Positions 29,453 through 38,793 are shown, counted from the first letter of the stretch. The stretch: 64,000 nt of DNA from Nocardioides scoriae (GCF_900104965.1 NZ_LT629757.1:2356001-2420000); one strand, 5' to 3'. The notes: a model not told the origin generated them from the sequence alone. Translations and numbers: made by a program.

Positions 29453-30733
29453 GTGACCAGTCCGCACGCCCCCGGCCTGCCCGCCGGGCGGCTCGTCGGT
29501 CGCACCGTCGAGGTCCCGCCGGCCTCGCTGCCCACCGACCTGCTCGACCTGCTGCCCGCCGCCGAGCCGTTGGCCTGGCTGCGCCGCGGCGAGGGCGTGG
29601 TCGGGTGGGGGGTGGCCGCCCGCTGCGTCACCCACGGGCCCGACCGCTTCGCCGACGCCGCCGACTGGTGGCGCGAGACCGCCGCCGCGGCCGAGGTCGC
29701 CGACGAGGTGCGCGAGCCGGGCACGGGCCTGGTGTGCCTGGGCAGCTTCGGGTTCGCCGACGAGCCCGGCGACAGCGTGCTGGTGGTGCCCGAGGTCCTC
29801 GTCGGCTCCCGGGGCGGCCGCGCCTGGGTGACGGTCGTGGGCCGCGAGGCCGCACCGGACCTGCCCGACCTCGCGCCGACCACCCCGCCCGACGCGCCCC
29901 GCGGGGTCACCTTCGCCGACGGCGCCATGAGCGGGGCGGCGTGGGAGGTCGTGGTGGCCGACGCCGTGGCCCGCATCGGCGCCGGCGAGCTGGAGAAGGT
30001 CGTGCTGGCGCGCGACCTGGTCGTCACCACCGACGCGCCGCTCGACGTCCGGTGGCCGCTGCGCCGCCTGGCGAGCGACTACGAGATGTGCTGGACCTTC
30101 CACGTGGACGGCCTGTTCGGCGCCACCCCCGAGCTGCTGGTGCGCCGCGAGCGCGGCCTGGTCACCTCGCGGGTGCTCGCCGGCACCATCCGGCGCACCG
30201 GCGACGACGCCCGCGACGCCGGGCTCGCCGGCCAGCTGGCGCGGTCCTCGAAGGACCTCGAGGAGCACGAGTACGCCGTCCGCTCGGTCGCCGACTCGCT
30301 GGCGCCGTACTGCTCCTCGACCAACGTGCCCGAGGTGCCCTTCGTGCTGCACCTGCCCAACGTGATGCACCTGGCCACCGACGTCACCGGCGTCGTCCAC
30401 GACCACCACGACGCCGCCGGTGCGAGCGTGCTCGACCTGGCCGCGGCGCTGCACCCCTCGGCCGCGGTCGGCGGCACCCCCACCAAGGTGGCGGTCGAGC
30501 TGATCGAGGAGATCGAGGGCATGGACCGGGGTCGCTACGCCGCGCCGGTCGGCTGGATGGACGCCCACGGCGACGGCGAGTTCGGCATCGCGCTGCGCTC
30601 GGCCCACGTCGACGGCGACCGGGTCCGGCTGTTCGCCGGCTGCGGCATCGTGGCCAGCTCCGACCCCGCGTCGGAGCTGGCGGAGGCGCAGGCGAAGTTC
30701 CTGCCCGTGCGCGACTCGCTCAGCGGCGACTGA
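29453..30733 (+). CDS. menF: Isochorismate synthase
   Basis: This 426-residue chorismate-utilising enzyme converts chorismate to isochorismate, the first step of menaquinone synthesis. The C-terminal ADC-synthase-like domain carries KVVLARDL, SRVLAGTIRRT, a SSKDLEEHEYAVRSV helix, HLPNVMHLATDVTG and GCGIVASSDPASELAEAQAKF, where the acidic Mg2+ ligands lie. An entC-type siderophore role is possible, but no siderophore genes are nearby while menD, C, E, A and G are. The GTG at 29453 is used. The end overlaps the convergent membrane-protein gene by 14 bases. Confidence 0.9.
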   Translation: MTSPHAPGLPAGRLVGRTVEVPPASLPTDLLDLLPAAEPLAWLRRGEGVVGWGVAARCVTHGPDRFADAADWWRETAAAAEVADEVREPGTGLVCLGSFGFADEPGDSVLVVPEVLVGSRGGRAWVTVVGREAAPDLPDLAPTTPPDAPRGVTFADGAMSGAAWEVVVADAVARIGAGELEKVVLARDLVVTTDAPLDVRWPLRRLASDYEMCWTFHVDGLFGATPELLVRRERGLVTSRVLAGTIRRTGDDARDAGLAGQLARSSKDLEEHEYAVRSVADSLAPYCSSTNVPEVPFVLHLPNVMHLATDVTGVVHDHHDAAGASVLDLAAALHPSAAVGGTPTKVAVELIEEIEGMDRGRYAAPVGWMDAHGDGEFGIALRSAHVDGDRVRLFAGCGIVASSDPASELAEAQAKFLPVRDSLSGD

Positions 30734-31346
30734 CGCGTCCGCCCGGCGTCCCGGGACCACCCGGCCGGCGCGCCATCGGCGAGACGTGGCGCAGGCTCTC
30801 GGGCACCGGGTCCGGCGGCTCGTGCGACGGGACCCGCTCGTTCTGGCGCTCGCGGACCGCGAGCTTGATCTGCTGCAGGTTGTTGCGCAGCAGGTCCGAG
30901 ACCAGCTCGTCCATGCGCGGGTCGCCCAGCATCTCGATCAGGACCCGCAGCGTCGTCTCGGTCACCTGGCCGACGACGGCGTCGTAGCCGGGCAGCCGGG
31001 CGACCACGCGCGAGGACGGGTCGTTGCGGACCTTCTCCCCGACCAGCTCGATCAGCTCGTCGTGGTTCTCGACCAGCGCGGCGGAGATGTTCTTGGTGTA
31101 GTGGCCGGTCTGGATGACGTCGGCGACCTCGTCGAGCACGGCGATGGTGATCGGGCGCTTGACCAGGTCGACGAAGGTCTGGGTCAGCTTGTTGATGCGC
31201 CGGATCACGAACGGCGCCCGGCGGCCGCGCCGGTAGAGGCTGCGGGTGAGCAGCCCCGAGACGACCATCAGCACGACCAGCACCGCGAGGGTGAGGAACA
31301 CGAGCTCGAGCACCGAGCGCTGCCGCAGCCAGTCGATCACGGGCAC
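30720..31346 (-). CDS. Conserved single-pass membrane protein of unknown function
   Basis: This 208-residue protein has one N-terminal transmembrane helix (about residues 12-34) and a helical cytoplasmic region ending in a Pro/Arg tail. The middle contains LTQTFVDLVKRPITIAVLDEVADVIQTG, a stretch I do not recognise from a named family, with charged amphipathic helices. It may act at the membrane, but no function can be given. GTG at 31346 starts it, with a second GTG six bases later (MPV, then V). Its 3' end overlaps the last 14 bases of menF. Confidence 0.7.
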   Translation of the reverse strand: MPVIDWLRQRSVLELVFLTLAVLVVLMVVSGLLTRSLYRRGRRAPFVIRRINKLTQTFVDLVKRPITIAVLDEVADVIQTGHYTKNISAALVENHDELIELVGEKVRNDPSSRVVARLPGYDAVVGQVTETTLRVLIEMLGDPRMDELVSDLLRNNLQQIKLAVRERQNERVPSHEPPDPVPESLRHVSPMARRPGGPGTPGGRVSRR

Positions 31347-31391
31347 AGTCTGCCGGTCGTGGCCTCGCGGCGTGGCCGTGTCACGTGCGGG

Positions 31392-32030
31392 TCAGAGGTC
31401 CTGACCCGGCTGCAGCCTGGTGTAGGTCTGGTCGCGGGGGCCCAGGAAGCCCTCGATCAGCCCGGCGGCGAACTGCAGGCCGGCCTCGCTGTAGATCGCG
31501 TCGTGGATCGCCACCGAGCGGGGCGCGCCCACGTCGCGGGCGAAGTCGATGCACTCCGAGACCTTCAGCCAGGGCGCGCTGACCGGCAGCAGCAGCAGGT
31601 CGACGTCGCGCTCGGGCACGGTCAGGGCGTCGCCCGGGTGGAAGACCTGCTGGCCCTCGACCTCGAGCAGGAAGCCGCTGTTGTGCAGGCCCGGCAGCTC
31701 GGGGTGGATGACCGCGTGGCGCTCCCCCACGACCTCCAGGGGCACGCCGACGTCGAGCTGCTGGCCGGGAGCGACGACCGTGATCCGCCCCGCCAGGTCG
31801 GGCGCCTCGCCCGTGATGGCGTCGGCCACCGCCTGGATCGTCCAGATCGGCGCCTGCGACCGGCGCAGGTGCTCGGCGCTCCAGTGGTCGGCGTGCTCGT
31901 GGGTCACCAGCACCGCGGTGGCGCCGGCGGTGGCGTCCTCCTCGGGGGTGAACGCCCCGGGGTCGAGCACGATCGTGTGGCCGCCGGACTCGATCCTGAC
32001 GCAGGCGTGGCCGAGCTTGGTGAGTCGCAT
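31392..32030 (-). CDS. MBL-fold metal-dependent hydrolase
   Basis: This 212-residue protein has a metallo-beta-lactamase fold. The motif THEHADHW (about residues 43-50) and a later HPGDAL supply metal ligands, and it begins MRLTKLGHACVRIE as in the UPF0173/L-ascorbate-lactonase-like group. The substrate is not known. The ATG at 32030 gives a complete domain. Its upstream region, 32031-32252, contains two palindromic repeats. Confidence 0.85.
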   Translation of the reverse strand: MRLTKLGHACVRIESGGHTIVLDPGAFTPEEDATAGATAVLVTHEHADHWSAEHLRRSQAPIWTIQAVADAITGEAPDLAGRITVVAPGQQLDVGVPLEVVGERHAVIHPELPGLHNSGFLLEVEGQQVFHPGDALTVPERDVDLLLLPVSAPWLKVSECIDFARDVGAPRSVAIHDAIYSEAGLQFAAGLIEGFLGPRDQTYTRLQPGQDL

Positions 32031-32071
32031 GTCGACAGCGTAGGGGCGGGGGTGGGGGCCGAGGGCGGGCA

Positions 32072-32157
32072 GTTTCCCCGGTCGACCGGGGAAACCGGCC
32101 GCGACACCGGGACGAAGTGGACACCCACGGGCAGTTTCCCCGGTCGACCGGGGAAAC
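32072..32157. repeat. Two palindromic repeats in direct tandem (62-base period)
   Basis: Two perfect 24-base palindromes (32072-32095 and 32134-32157, half-site GTTTCCCCGGTC) are each preceded by GGGCA and followed by CGGCCGCG. The second copy repeats the first at a 62-base spacing. They share the GTTTCCC...GGGAAAC ends with the repeats near 8765, 8919 and 10091 but differ in the centre, so they look like a related family. They fill the gap between the hydrolase gene and the antiporter gene. Confidence 0.85.
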
Positions 32158-32252
32158 CGGCCGCGGCGCCGGGACCCACGGGCAGCTCCACCCGCCCACG
32201 ACGCCCGTTTCGTCCCCGCCCGCACGGCCCGGGGTCGTGCGCCGGCCCGCGG

Positions 32253-34133
32253 TCAGCCGGTGAGCTCGTCCACGAAGCACCAGCGCCACTCCTCGCCGGG
32301 CTCCGCGGAGCGCATCACCTCGTGGCCGGTGTGCTCGTGGTGGACGCTGGCGTGGCGCTGCGGCGAGGAGTCGCAGCAGGCCACGTGGCCGCACACCACG
32401 CACATCCGCAGGTGCACCCACGCGGTGCCCTCGCGCAGGCAGTCACCGCACTCGCCGGGGGTGTCGGGCTCGACGGGCGGGCGGACCTGGCGCAGGTGCT
32501 CGCAGCCCCCCTCGAGCAGGTGGGCCGTGTTGGCGGCGCGGACGCGGTTGCGCTCCGCGTCGCTGAACTCCAGCATCGACTCCTCGACGTCGAGCATCGC
32601 CAGCACCTCGTCGACCACCTCGTGCGGCACCTGGCCGGTGCTGCGGACCTCCAGGACGCGGCTGCGCTCGGCGTCGATCATGCTGCGGCGCCAGCGGTTG
32701 TAGGTCTCGCTGGGGTTCTCGTCCTGGTTGGGCCCGACCCGTTCCCAGGCGGCGAAGTCGCGGCGGCGCACCCGGTCGCGGATGGTCTCGCCGACGTCGT
32801 GCGGGTCGTCCTCCTCGATCTGCTCCAGGCGGGCCAGCCCGGCCTGGGAGGCCTGGTGGAGCAGGTTGGCGCGGGCCAGGGCGTCGGCCCCCGCGTCGGG
32901 CGAGGGCACCCGCAGCCGCCGGGCGAACCACGGCAGCGAGAGGCCCTGGACGAACAGCGTGCTGGCCGTGACGAAGAAGGCCACGAGCAGCAGCACGTCG
33001 CGGTACGGCGTCTCGGGCGGGATCACGAACGCCGCGGCGAGGGTGACCACGCCGCGCATGCCGGCCCAGCCGAGCAGGAAGGAGTAGGCCCACGGCGTGG
33101 GCTGGCCGGTGACGCCGTCCTTGGGCCGCACCAGCAGGTAGCGGGCCAGGAACACCCAGGCGATCCGGAGCACCACCACCGCCGCGAGCACGGCGACGCA
33201 GACCCCGATCACCCGCCCGACGCTCGCCTCGCCGCTGAAGGCGTCGGCGATGATCGTGCGGGCCTGCAGGCCGATGAGCAGGAAGACCGCGCTCTCGAGG
33301 ATGAACTGGATGCTGCTCCAGTTGAGCCGCATCGCGATCCGCGACTGCGCGGTCTGCAGCCGCGGGGAGTTGTGCCCGAGCAGCAGGCCGGCGACGACGA
33401 CCGCGACCACGCCCGAGGGGTGGGCGACGTGGTCGCCCGAGGTCGGGATGCCGATCTCCTCGGCCGCGACGTACGCCGCGAACGGCGTGATGAAGCCCAG
33501 CGCGCTGTCGATCGTGGTCTGCACGACGTGCTTGCGGACGAAGCCGACGACGACGTAGAAGGCCAGCCCGACGGCGACGCCGCCGACCGCGGCGATGGCG
33601 AAGTCGGTGCCGACCACCCGCCAGGACACGATCGCGGCGATCGCGGTGTTGAGCGCCACCAGGGCGGTGGCGTCGTTGAGCAGCGACTCGCCCTCGAGGA
33701 TCGTGACGATCCGCCGCGGCAGGCCGATCCGACGGCCGATGCTGGTCGCGGCCACGGCGTCGGGCGGCGCGACGACGGCGCCGATGGCGAACGACGCGGC
33801 CCACCCGATCTGGGGCAGCAGCGCGTGCACCACGACCCCCACGCCCAGCGTCGTGACGATGACGAGCACGACCGAGAGCAGCAGGATCGGTCGCCGGTTG
33901 GCGTTGAAGTCGACCAGGCTGGTCTGCAGCGCCGCGGCGTACAGCAGCGGTGGCAGCAGCGCGAACAGCACCACCTCGGGCTCGAGGGTCACGTCGGGCA
34001 CGAAGGGCAGGTAGGACCCCGCCACCCCGACCAGGATCAGGACCAGGGGCGAGGGCAGGTCGAGCTTGGAGCTGACGCCGGCCACGGCGACGACGACCGC
34101 CACGATGCCGACGAGCAGGACGACGGTGTGCAC
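32253..34133 (-). CDS. Na+/H+ antiporter with C-terminal UBP-type zinc finger
   Basis: This 626-residue protein is a CPA1-type cation/proton antiporter. About twelve transmembrane helices occupy residues 1-420, including APPDAVAATSIGRRIGLP and EGESLLNDATALVAL, the conserved carboxylate region. A helical linker follows, then a UBP-type zinc finger from about residue 540 (CEHLRQV, CGDCLREG, CVVCGHVACCDSS, then HHEHTGHEV), a fold that in eukaryotes binds the C-terminus of ubiquitin. The GTG at 34133 is chosen because the antiporter fold begins there (HTVVLLVGIV). The gene stands on its own beside menD. Confidence 0.9.
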   Translation of the reverse strand: MHTVVLLVGIVAVVVAVAGVSSKLDLPSPLVLILVGVAGSYLPFVPDVTLEPEVVLFALLPPLLYAAALQTSLVDFNANRRPILLLSVVLVIVTTLGVGVVVHALLPQIGWAASFAIGAVVAPPDAVAATSIGRRIGLPRRIVTILEGESLLNDATALVALNTAIAAIVSWRVVGTDFAIAAVGGVAVGLAFYVVVGFVRKHVVQTTIDSALGFITPFAAYVAAEEIGIPTSGDHVAHPSGVVAVVVAGLLLGHNSPRLQTAQSRIAMRLNWSSIQFILESAVFLLIGLQARTIIADAFSGEASVGRVIGVCVAVLAAVVVLRIAWVFLARYLLVRPKDGVTGQPTPWAYSFLLGWAGMRGVVTLAAAFVIPPETPYRDVLLLVAFFVTASTLFVQGLSLPWFARRLRVPSPDAGADALARANLLHQASQAGLARLEQIEEDDPHDVGETIRDRVRRRDFAAWERVGPNQDENPSETYNRWRRSMIDAERSRVLEVRSTGQVPHEVVDEVLAMLDVEESMLEFSDAERNRVRAANTAHLLEGGCEHLRQVRPPVEPDTPGECGDCLREGTAWVHLRMCVVCGHVACCDSSPQRHASVHHEHTGHEVMRSAEPGEEWRWCFVDELTG

Positions 34134-34167
34134 CCCACCATCATCCTCCGTCGCGGGCCGGTGGGCC

Positions 34168-35817
34168 TCACCGGTGCGCGAGGGCCCGGATCGCCTCGTC
34201 GAGCTCGCGGCGGTCGTCGCGGCGCACGACGGCCTCCACGACCTCGATGCCGCCGTTGGGGCTGGCGAGCGCGTGCTCGAGCTCGGCACGGCTCTCCACC
34301 CGCCAGTGGGGCGTCCGGGTGGCGGCGCACAGGGCCGCCAGGTCGACGCCGTGGGGGGTGGCGAAGAGCTGCTCGAAGCGGTCGGCGTACGCCGGTCCGC
34401 CCTGCTCGAGGGTGGCGAAGATCGAGCCGCCGTCGTCGTTGGCCACCACGATCGTCAGGTCCGGCCGGGCCTCGCGGGGGCCCACGACCAGGCCGGTGAG
34501 GTCGTGCAGGAAGGTCACGTCGCCGACGTACGCCGTCGCGCGGGTGCTGCGGTCGCGCGCCAGCGCCGCCCCGATCGCCGTCGACAGGGTGCCGTCGATG
34601 CCGGCCAGGCCGCGGTTGGCGAGCACCATCCGGCGCTCGCCCGCCGGGTGGGCCCCGGCCATCAGGTCGAGGTCGCGGACCGGGTTGCTGGCGCCGACCA
34701 CGAGCAGGCCGCCGGGCGGGTTGGCGGCGTCGACGACCTGGGCCACCTCGTACGGCGTCAGCCCCGGTCGCGCGGCCACGAACGCGTCGATGCGCCGCGA
34801 CAGCTCCCGGTCGGCGGCGCGCCACTCCTCCAGCCAGGCCGGGTCGTCGCGCTCGGCGCGGACGGCCTCGTGCTCGGCGTCGACCGGGAACGGCCTCGTC
34901 GGCCAGCGACCGGCGGCGGGCACCGAGACGACCTCGACGTCCGGGCGCGCCAGCAGCCGCGCGACGGGCCGCGAGAGCGTCGGGTGGCCCGCGACGACGA
35001 CCCGCTCCACCCGGTCCCCGAGCCCGGTGCCGAGCAGCAGCCGGTAGGTGCGCAGCGCGTGGGTGCCGGTGCGGGAGCCGGAGCTGGGCTCGGCGAGCAG
35101 CGGCCAGTCGGCGTCCTGGGCGAGCAGCCGGGCGGGCGGGCCGGCGTCGTCGCCGGCGACCACGACGGTGCGCCTGCCCAGCGGCAGCGGGACCTGGTCG
35201 GTGCGGCGCCGCCACGGGTGGGGCGCGGCGTCCCGGGCCCGGGGCCCCGGCGCCGGTCGGACGGGCTGGCCGGGGGGCGGCACCAGCGGGTCGTCGAGCT
35301 GCACGTCGAGGTGCACCGGCCCGGGCACGGCGAACAGCGCCTCCAGCGCCGTGTCGTCGGGCGCGGCCAGGTCGGCGAACCCGGCGGCGTCGCCGAACAG
35401 CCGCACCTGGTCGGTGGTCTGGTTGGCTCCGGTGCCGCGGAGGCGGGCGGGGCGGTCGGCGGTCACCGCCACGAGGCGCACGCCGGCGTGCGCGGCCTCC
35501 AGCACCGCGGGGTGCAGGTTGGCCGACGCGGTGCCCGAGGTCGTCACGACCGGGACCGGTCGGCGCGACGCCTTGGCCAGCCCCAGCGCCAGGAAGCCGG
35601 CGGTCCGCTCGTCGATGCGCGTGTGCAGCCGGACCCGCTCGTCGGCGGCCAGCGCGAAGGCCAGCGGGGCGTTGCGCGACCCGGGGCACAGCACGGCCTC
35701 GCTCGCGCCCTGCTCGACCAGCCGGTCCACCAGCCAGGTGGCCAGCACCTGGGAGGGCTGGGGTGCCGGCGCGGGCTCGCGGTCGGGTGCGGGCTGCTCG
35801 GGGGCGTCGGGGCTCAC
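34168..35817 (-). CDS. menD: SEPHCHC synthase (2-succinyl-5-enolpyruvyl-6-hydroxy-3-cyclohexene-1-carboxylate synthase)
   Basis: This 549-residue ThDP-dependent enzyme joins isochorismate to 2-oxoglutarate. It shows the MenD N-terminus (CPGSRNAPLAFAL), the TTSGTASANLHPAVLEA motif and the ThDP segment GDVTFLHDLTGL with the downstream ANDDGG. The GTG at 35817 overlaps the menC stop (GTGA). The first 25 residues are Pro/Ala-rich and probably not part of the fold. Its 2-oxoglutarate requirement ties it to the same pool as KorAB. Confidence 0.95.
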   Translation of the reverse strand: MSPDAPEQPAPDREPAPAPQPSQVLATWLVDRLVEQGASEAVLCPGSRNAPLAFALAADERVRLHTRIDERTAGFLALGLAKASRRPVPVVTTSGTASANLHPAVLEAAHAGVRLVAVTADRPARLRGTGANQTTDQVRLFGDAAGFADLAAPDDTALEALFAVPGPVHLDVQLDDPLVPPPGQPVRPAPGPRARDAAPHPWRRRTDQVPLPLGRRTVVVAGDDAGPPARLLAQDADWPLLAEPSSGSRTGTHALRTYRLLLGTGLGDRVERVVVAGHPTLSRPVARLLARPDVEVVSVPAAGRWPTRPFPVDAEHEAVRAERDDPAWLEEWRAADRELSRRIDAFVAARPGLTPYEVAQVVDAANPPGGLLVVGASNPVRDLDLMAGAHPAGERRMVLANRGLAGIDGTLSTAIGAALARDRSTRATAYVGDVTFLHDLTGLVVGPREARPDLTIVVANDDGGSIFATLEQGGPAYADRFEQLFATPHGVDLAALCAATRTPHWRVESRAELEHALASPNGGIEVVEAVVRRDDRRELDEAIRALAHR

Positions 35818-36806
35818 GACCGTCGATCCTGCCCCAGGTCGGGCGGGGCGTCGTCGAGCAGGGCCGCGACCCGGTCCAGCCGGGTGCGCCAGTGGGCCAC
35901 GCGGTCGGGGTCGGCGGCCAGCCGGGCCAGCCGCGCGGGGTCGACCTCCGCCGGCCCGACGGGCAGCTCCCCGTCGACGGGCAGCAGCGGGTGGCGGGCC
36001 ACGTCGTCGCTCAGCAGCTGGACGGTGGCCAGCCCGCAGGCGTGGTGCAGCTCGGGCAGGGCGGCGGCCAGCGCCACCCCCGCGGCGATCCCGACGCTCG
36101 ACTCGACCGCGCTCGAGACCACCACCGGCATCCCGATGTCCTCGGCGATCCGCAGGCAGGCCCGCACCCCGCCGAGCGGCTGCACCTTGAGCACGGCCAC
36201 GTCGGCGGCGCCGAGGTCGCGCACCCGGTAGGGGTCGGCGGCGCGGCGGATCGACTCGTCGGCGGCGATCGGGACCGACACCCGGCGTCGCACGAGCGCG
36301 AGGTCCTCGACGGTGGCGACCGGCTGCTCGACGTACTCCAGGCCGCCCGCGGCGCGCTCCAGCACCGGGATCCGGCGGCACGCCTCCTCGACGTCCCAGC
36401 CGCCGTTGGCGTCGATGCGCACCAGCCCGCCGGGGCCGACGGCGTCGAGGGCGTCGCGGACCGCCTCGAGCCGCGCCTCGTCCTGCGTCGGGTCCTGGCC
36501 GCGCTCGGCGACCTTGACCTTGGCCGTGCGGCAGCCGCCGGCGCGCACGATCGCGTGCGCCTCCTCGGGCCCGCAGGCGGGCACGGTCACGTTGACCGGC
36601 ACCCGGTCGCGCACCGGCGCGGGCCAGCCCCGGTCGGCGGCCTCGCGCGCGCAGGCCAGCCAGGGCGCGGCGGTCGGGTCGTCGTACTCCAGGAAGGGGC
36701 TGAACTCCCCCCAGCCCGCCTCCCCGCGCAGCAGCACGCCCTCGCGCACGGTGATGCCGCGGAAGCGGGTCGTGAGCGGGACCGCGAAGACCGCGAGGTC
36801 AGCCAC
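35814..36806 (-). CDS. menC: o-Succinylbenzoate synthase
   Basis: This 330-residue enolase-superfamily enzyme dehydrates SHCHC to o-succinylbenzoate. It has the KxK base (AKVKVAE), the Mg2+ ligands in RIDANGGW, YVEQP and IAADES, and the second lysine in VLKVQPLGG. It starts at GTG 36806, overlapping the end of menE by eight bases, and its stop overlaps menD. Confidence 0.95.
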   Translation of the reverse strand: MADLAVFAVPLTTRFRGITVREGVLLRGEAGWGEFSPFLEYDDPTAAPWLACAREAADRGWPAPVRDRVPVNVTVPACGPEEAHAIVRAGGCRTAKVKVAERGQDPTQDEARLEAVRDALDAVGPGGLVRIDANGGWDVEEACRRIPVLERAAGGLEYVEQPVATVEDLALVRRRVSVPIAADESIRRAADPYRVRDLGAADVAVLKVQPLGGVRACLRIAEDIGMPVVVSSAVESSVGIAAGVALAAALPELHHACGLATVQLLSDDVARHPLLPVDGELPVGPAEVDPARLARLAADPDRVAHWRTRLDRVAALLDDAPPDLGQDRRS

Positions 36807-37842
36807 CGGCGGCCACCTCGCGGGCCGCGAGCTCGTGGATCGCCTGGCGGTCGGGCTTGCCGTTGGCCAGCCGGGGCAGCGCCTGCACGACGACGAGCCG
36901 GCGCGGCGCCCAGGTCCGCGGCTCCACCAGGTCGCGGACCCCGGCGAGCGAGATCGGGTCGCGGGCCTCGACGACGGCCGTCACCAGCTCGCCCCACTCC
37001 TCGTCGGGCACGCCCACCACCTCCACCTCGAGCACCGCGGCGTCGGCGGCGACCATCGTCGCGACGGCCCTGGCCGGCACCTTGACCCCCCCGCTGATGA
37101 GGACGTCGTCGGCCCGGCCGGTCACCCGCAGCAGGCCCGCGGAGTCGAGCTCGCCCAGGTCGTCGGTGCGGAACCAGCCGTCGGTCATCGCGCGGCCGGT
37201 GCGCTCCGGCTCCCCGTCGTACGCCGTGAACAGGACCGGGCCGCGCAGCTGCACCTCGCCGTCGTCGGCGATCCGGACCTCCACGCCGTCGAGCGGGCGG
37301 CCGTCGTACACGCAGCCGCCGCAGGTCTCGCTCATGCCGTAGGTCTGCACGAGGCGCACGCCGTGCCCCTCGGCCTCCGCCCGCACCCGCGGGTCGAGGG
37401 GTCCGCCGCCGACCAGCACCGCGTCGAGCCGCGCCAGGGCCTCGAGCGCCGGCCGGCCACCGTCGTCGCGCAGCAGCCGCAGCAGCTGGGTCGGGACGAG
37501 CGAGGCGTAGCCGCGGCCCTGGACCCGGTCCACGGTCTCGGTCCAGTCGCCCTCGTGGACCACCGGCTCGGTGCCGGCCAGCAGCGAGCGGTAGAGCACC
37601 TGCACGCCCGCGACGTACGTCGGCGGCAGCCCGAGCACCCACCGGCCCGGGCCACCGAGCCGCGCGTGCGTGGCACGGGCCGAGGCGCGCACCGCCTCGC
37701 GCGAGAGCACCACGCGCTTGGGGGCGCCGGTCGAGCCGCTGGTGGCGATGACGAGCGGCTGCGGGTCGGGAGCCGCCTCCCAGTCGCGCAGCAGGTCGAG
37801 GAGCTCCTCGGTGGTGCCGGAGACGGGGCGCAGGCTGCTCAC
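36799..37842 (-). CDS. menE: o-Succinylbenzoyl-CoA synthetase (short actinobacterial form)
   Basis: This 347-residue AMP-forming ligase activates o-succinylbenzoate with CoA. The AMP-binding loop IATSGSTGAPK, the YGMSET motif, the GWFRTDD motif and the C-terminal GKPDRQ catalytic lysine are all present. It is shorter than the E. coli enzyme (about 450) because the N-terminal subdomain is reduced, as in other actinobacterial MenE. It begins at GTG 37842 and is divergent from menA, with 57 bases between the starts. menE-menC-menD form one operon. Confidence 0.93.
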   Translation of the reverse strand: MSSLRPVSGTTEELLDLLRDWEAAPDPQPLVIATSGSTGAPKRVVLSREAVRASARATHARLGGPGRWVLGLPPTYVAGVQVLYRSLLAGTEPVVHEGDWTETVDRVQGRGYASLVPTQLLRLLRDDGGRPALEALARLDAVLVGGGPLDPRVRAEAEGHGVRLVQTYGMSETCGGCVYDGRPLDGVEVRIADDGEVQLRGPVLFTAYDGEPERTGRAMTDGWFRTDDLGELDSAGLLRVTGRADDVLISGGVKVPARAVATMVAADAAVLEVEVVGVPDEEWGELVTAVVEARDPISLAGVRDLVEPRTWAPRRLVVVQALPRLANGKPDRQAIHELAAREVAAGG

Positions 37843-37899
37843 CGGACCACGCTAGCCCGGCCCGCCGACCCCGTCCGCGCGGCTGGCATGATCCCGCGC

Positions 37900-38793
37900 A
37901 TGGCCACCCCCGCGCAGTGGATCGTCGGCGCCCGTCCCCGCACGCTGCCGGCGGCCGTCGCCCCCGTCCTGGCCGGCACCGCCGTCGCGGTGTGGGAGCG
38001 CGAGGCGGTGTGGTGGAAGGCGCTGCTCGCCCTGGCCGTCTCGCTGCTGCTGCAGGTGGGCGTCAACTACGCCAACGACTACTCCGACGGCATCCGCGGC
38101 ACCGACTCCGACCGGGTCGGCCCGATGCGGCTGGTCGGCAGCGGCGCCGCGCCCGCCCGGGCGGTCAAGTGGGCGGCGTTCGCCGCGCTCGGGGCCGCCG
38201 CGGTCGTCGGGCTGGTCCTGGCAGCGACCACCAGCTGGTGGCTGGTCGCGGTCGGCCTGGCCTGCATCCTCGCCGCGTGGTTCTACACCGGCGGGTCGCG
38301 GCCCTACGGTTACCTCGGGCTCGGCGAGGTGATGGTGTTCGTCTTCTTCGGGCTGGTGGCCGTGATCGGCACGGCGTACGTCCAGACCGAGGCGTTCCAC
38401 CTCTCCGCCCTGTGGGCCGGCATCGGCATCGGCGCCCTGGCCTGCGCGATCCTGGTCGCCAACAACCTGCGCGACATCCCCACCGACCGGGTCGCGGGCA
38501 AGCGCACCCTGGCGGTCGTGCTGGGCGAGGACCGCACCCGCCACCTCTACAGCCTGCTCGTCGACGCCAGCGTCGTGGCCCTGGTCGGCGTCGCCCTCAC
38601 CACCACCTGGTGGACGCTGCTGGCCCTGGTCGCCGCCCGCCCGGCCGTCAAGGCCGTCACCGTCGTGCTGGGCGACCGCGCCACCGGACCCGCGCTGATC
38701 CCGGTGCTGCAGCTGACCGGCGTCGCGGAGCTGCTGTACGCCGCGGGGCTGCTCGCCGGCTCCGGCATCGGCGTCGTGCTCGCCTCCCGGTGA
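37900..38793 (+). CDS. menA: 1,4-Dihydroxy-2-naphthoate polyprenyltransferase
   Basis: This 297-residue UbiA-family membrane enzyme attaches the polyprenyl tail to the naphthoate ring. It has about eight helices, the NDYSDGIRGTDSD Asp motif and the second ligand region NNLRDIPTDRVAGKRT. An in-frame ATG at 37888 (MIPR) could be used, but ATG 37900 gives the family's start (MATPAQWIVGARPRTLPAA). The polyprenyl synthase at 10646-11641 probably makes its co-substrate. It is divergent from menE. Confidence 0.94.
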   Translation: MATPAQWIVGARPRTLPAAVAPVLAGTAVAVWEREAVWWKALLALAVSLLLQVGVNYANDYSDGIRGTDSDRVGPMRLVGSGAAPARAVKWAAFAALGAAAVVGLVLAATTSWWLVAVGLACILAAWFYTGGSRPYGYLGLGEVMVFVFFGLVAVIGTAYVQTEAFHLSALWAGIGIGALACAILVANNLRDIPTDRVAGKRTLAVVLGEDRTRHLYSLLVDASVVALVGVALTTTWWTLLALVAARPAVKAVTVVLGDRATGPALIPVLQLTGVAELLYAAGLLAGSGIGVVLASR

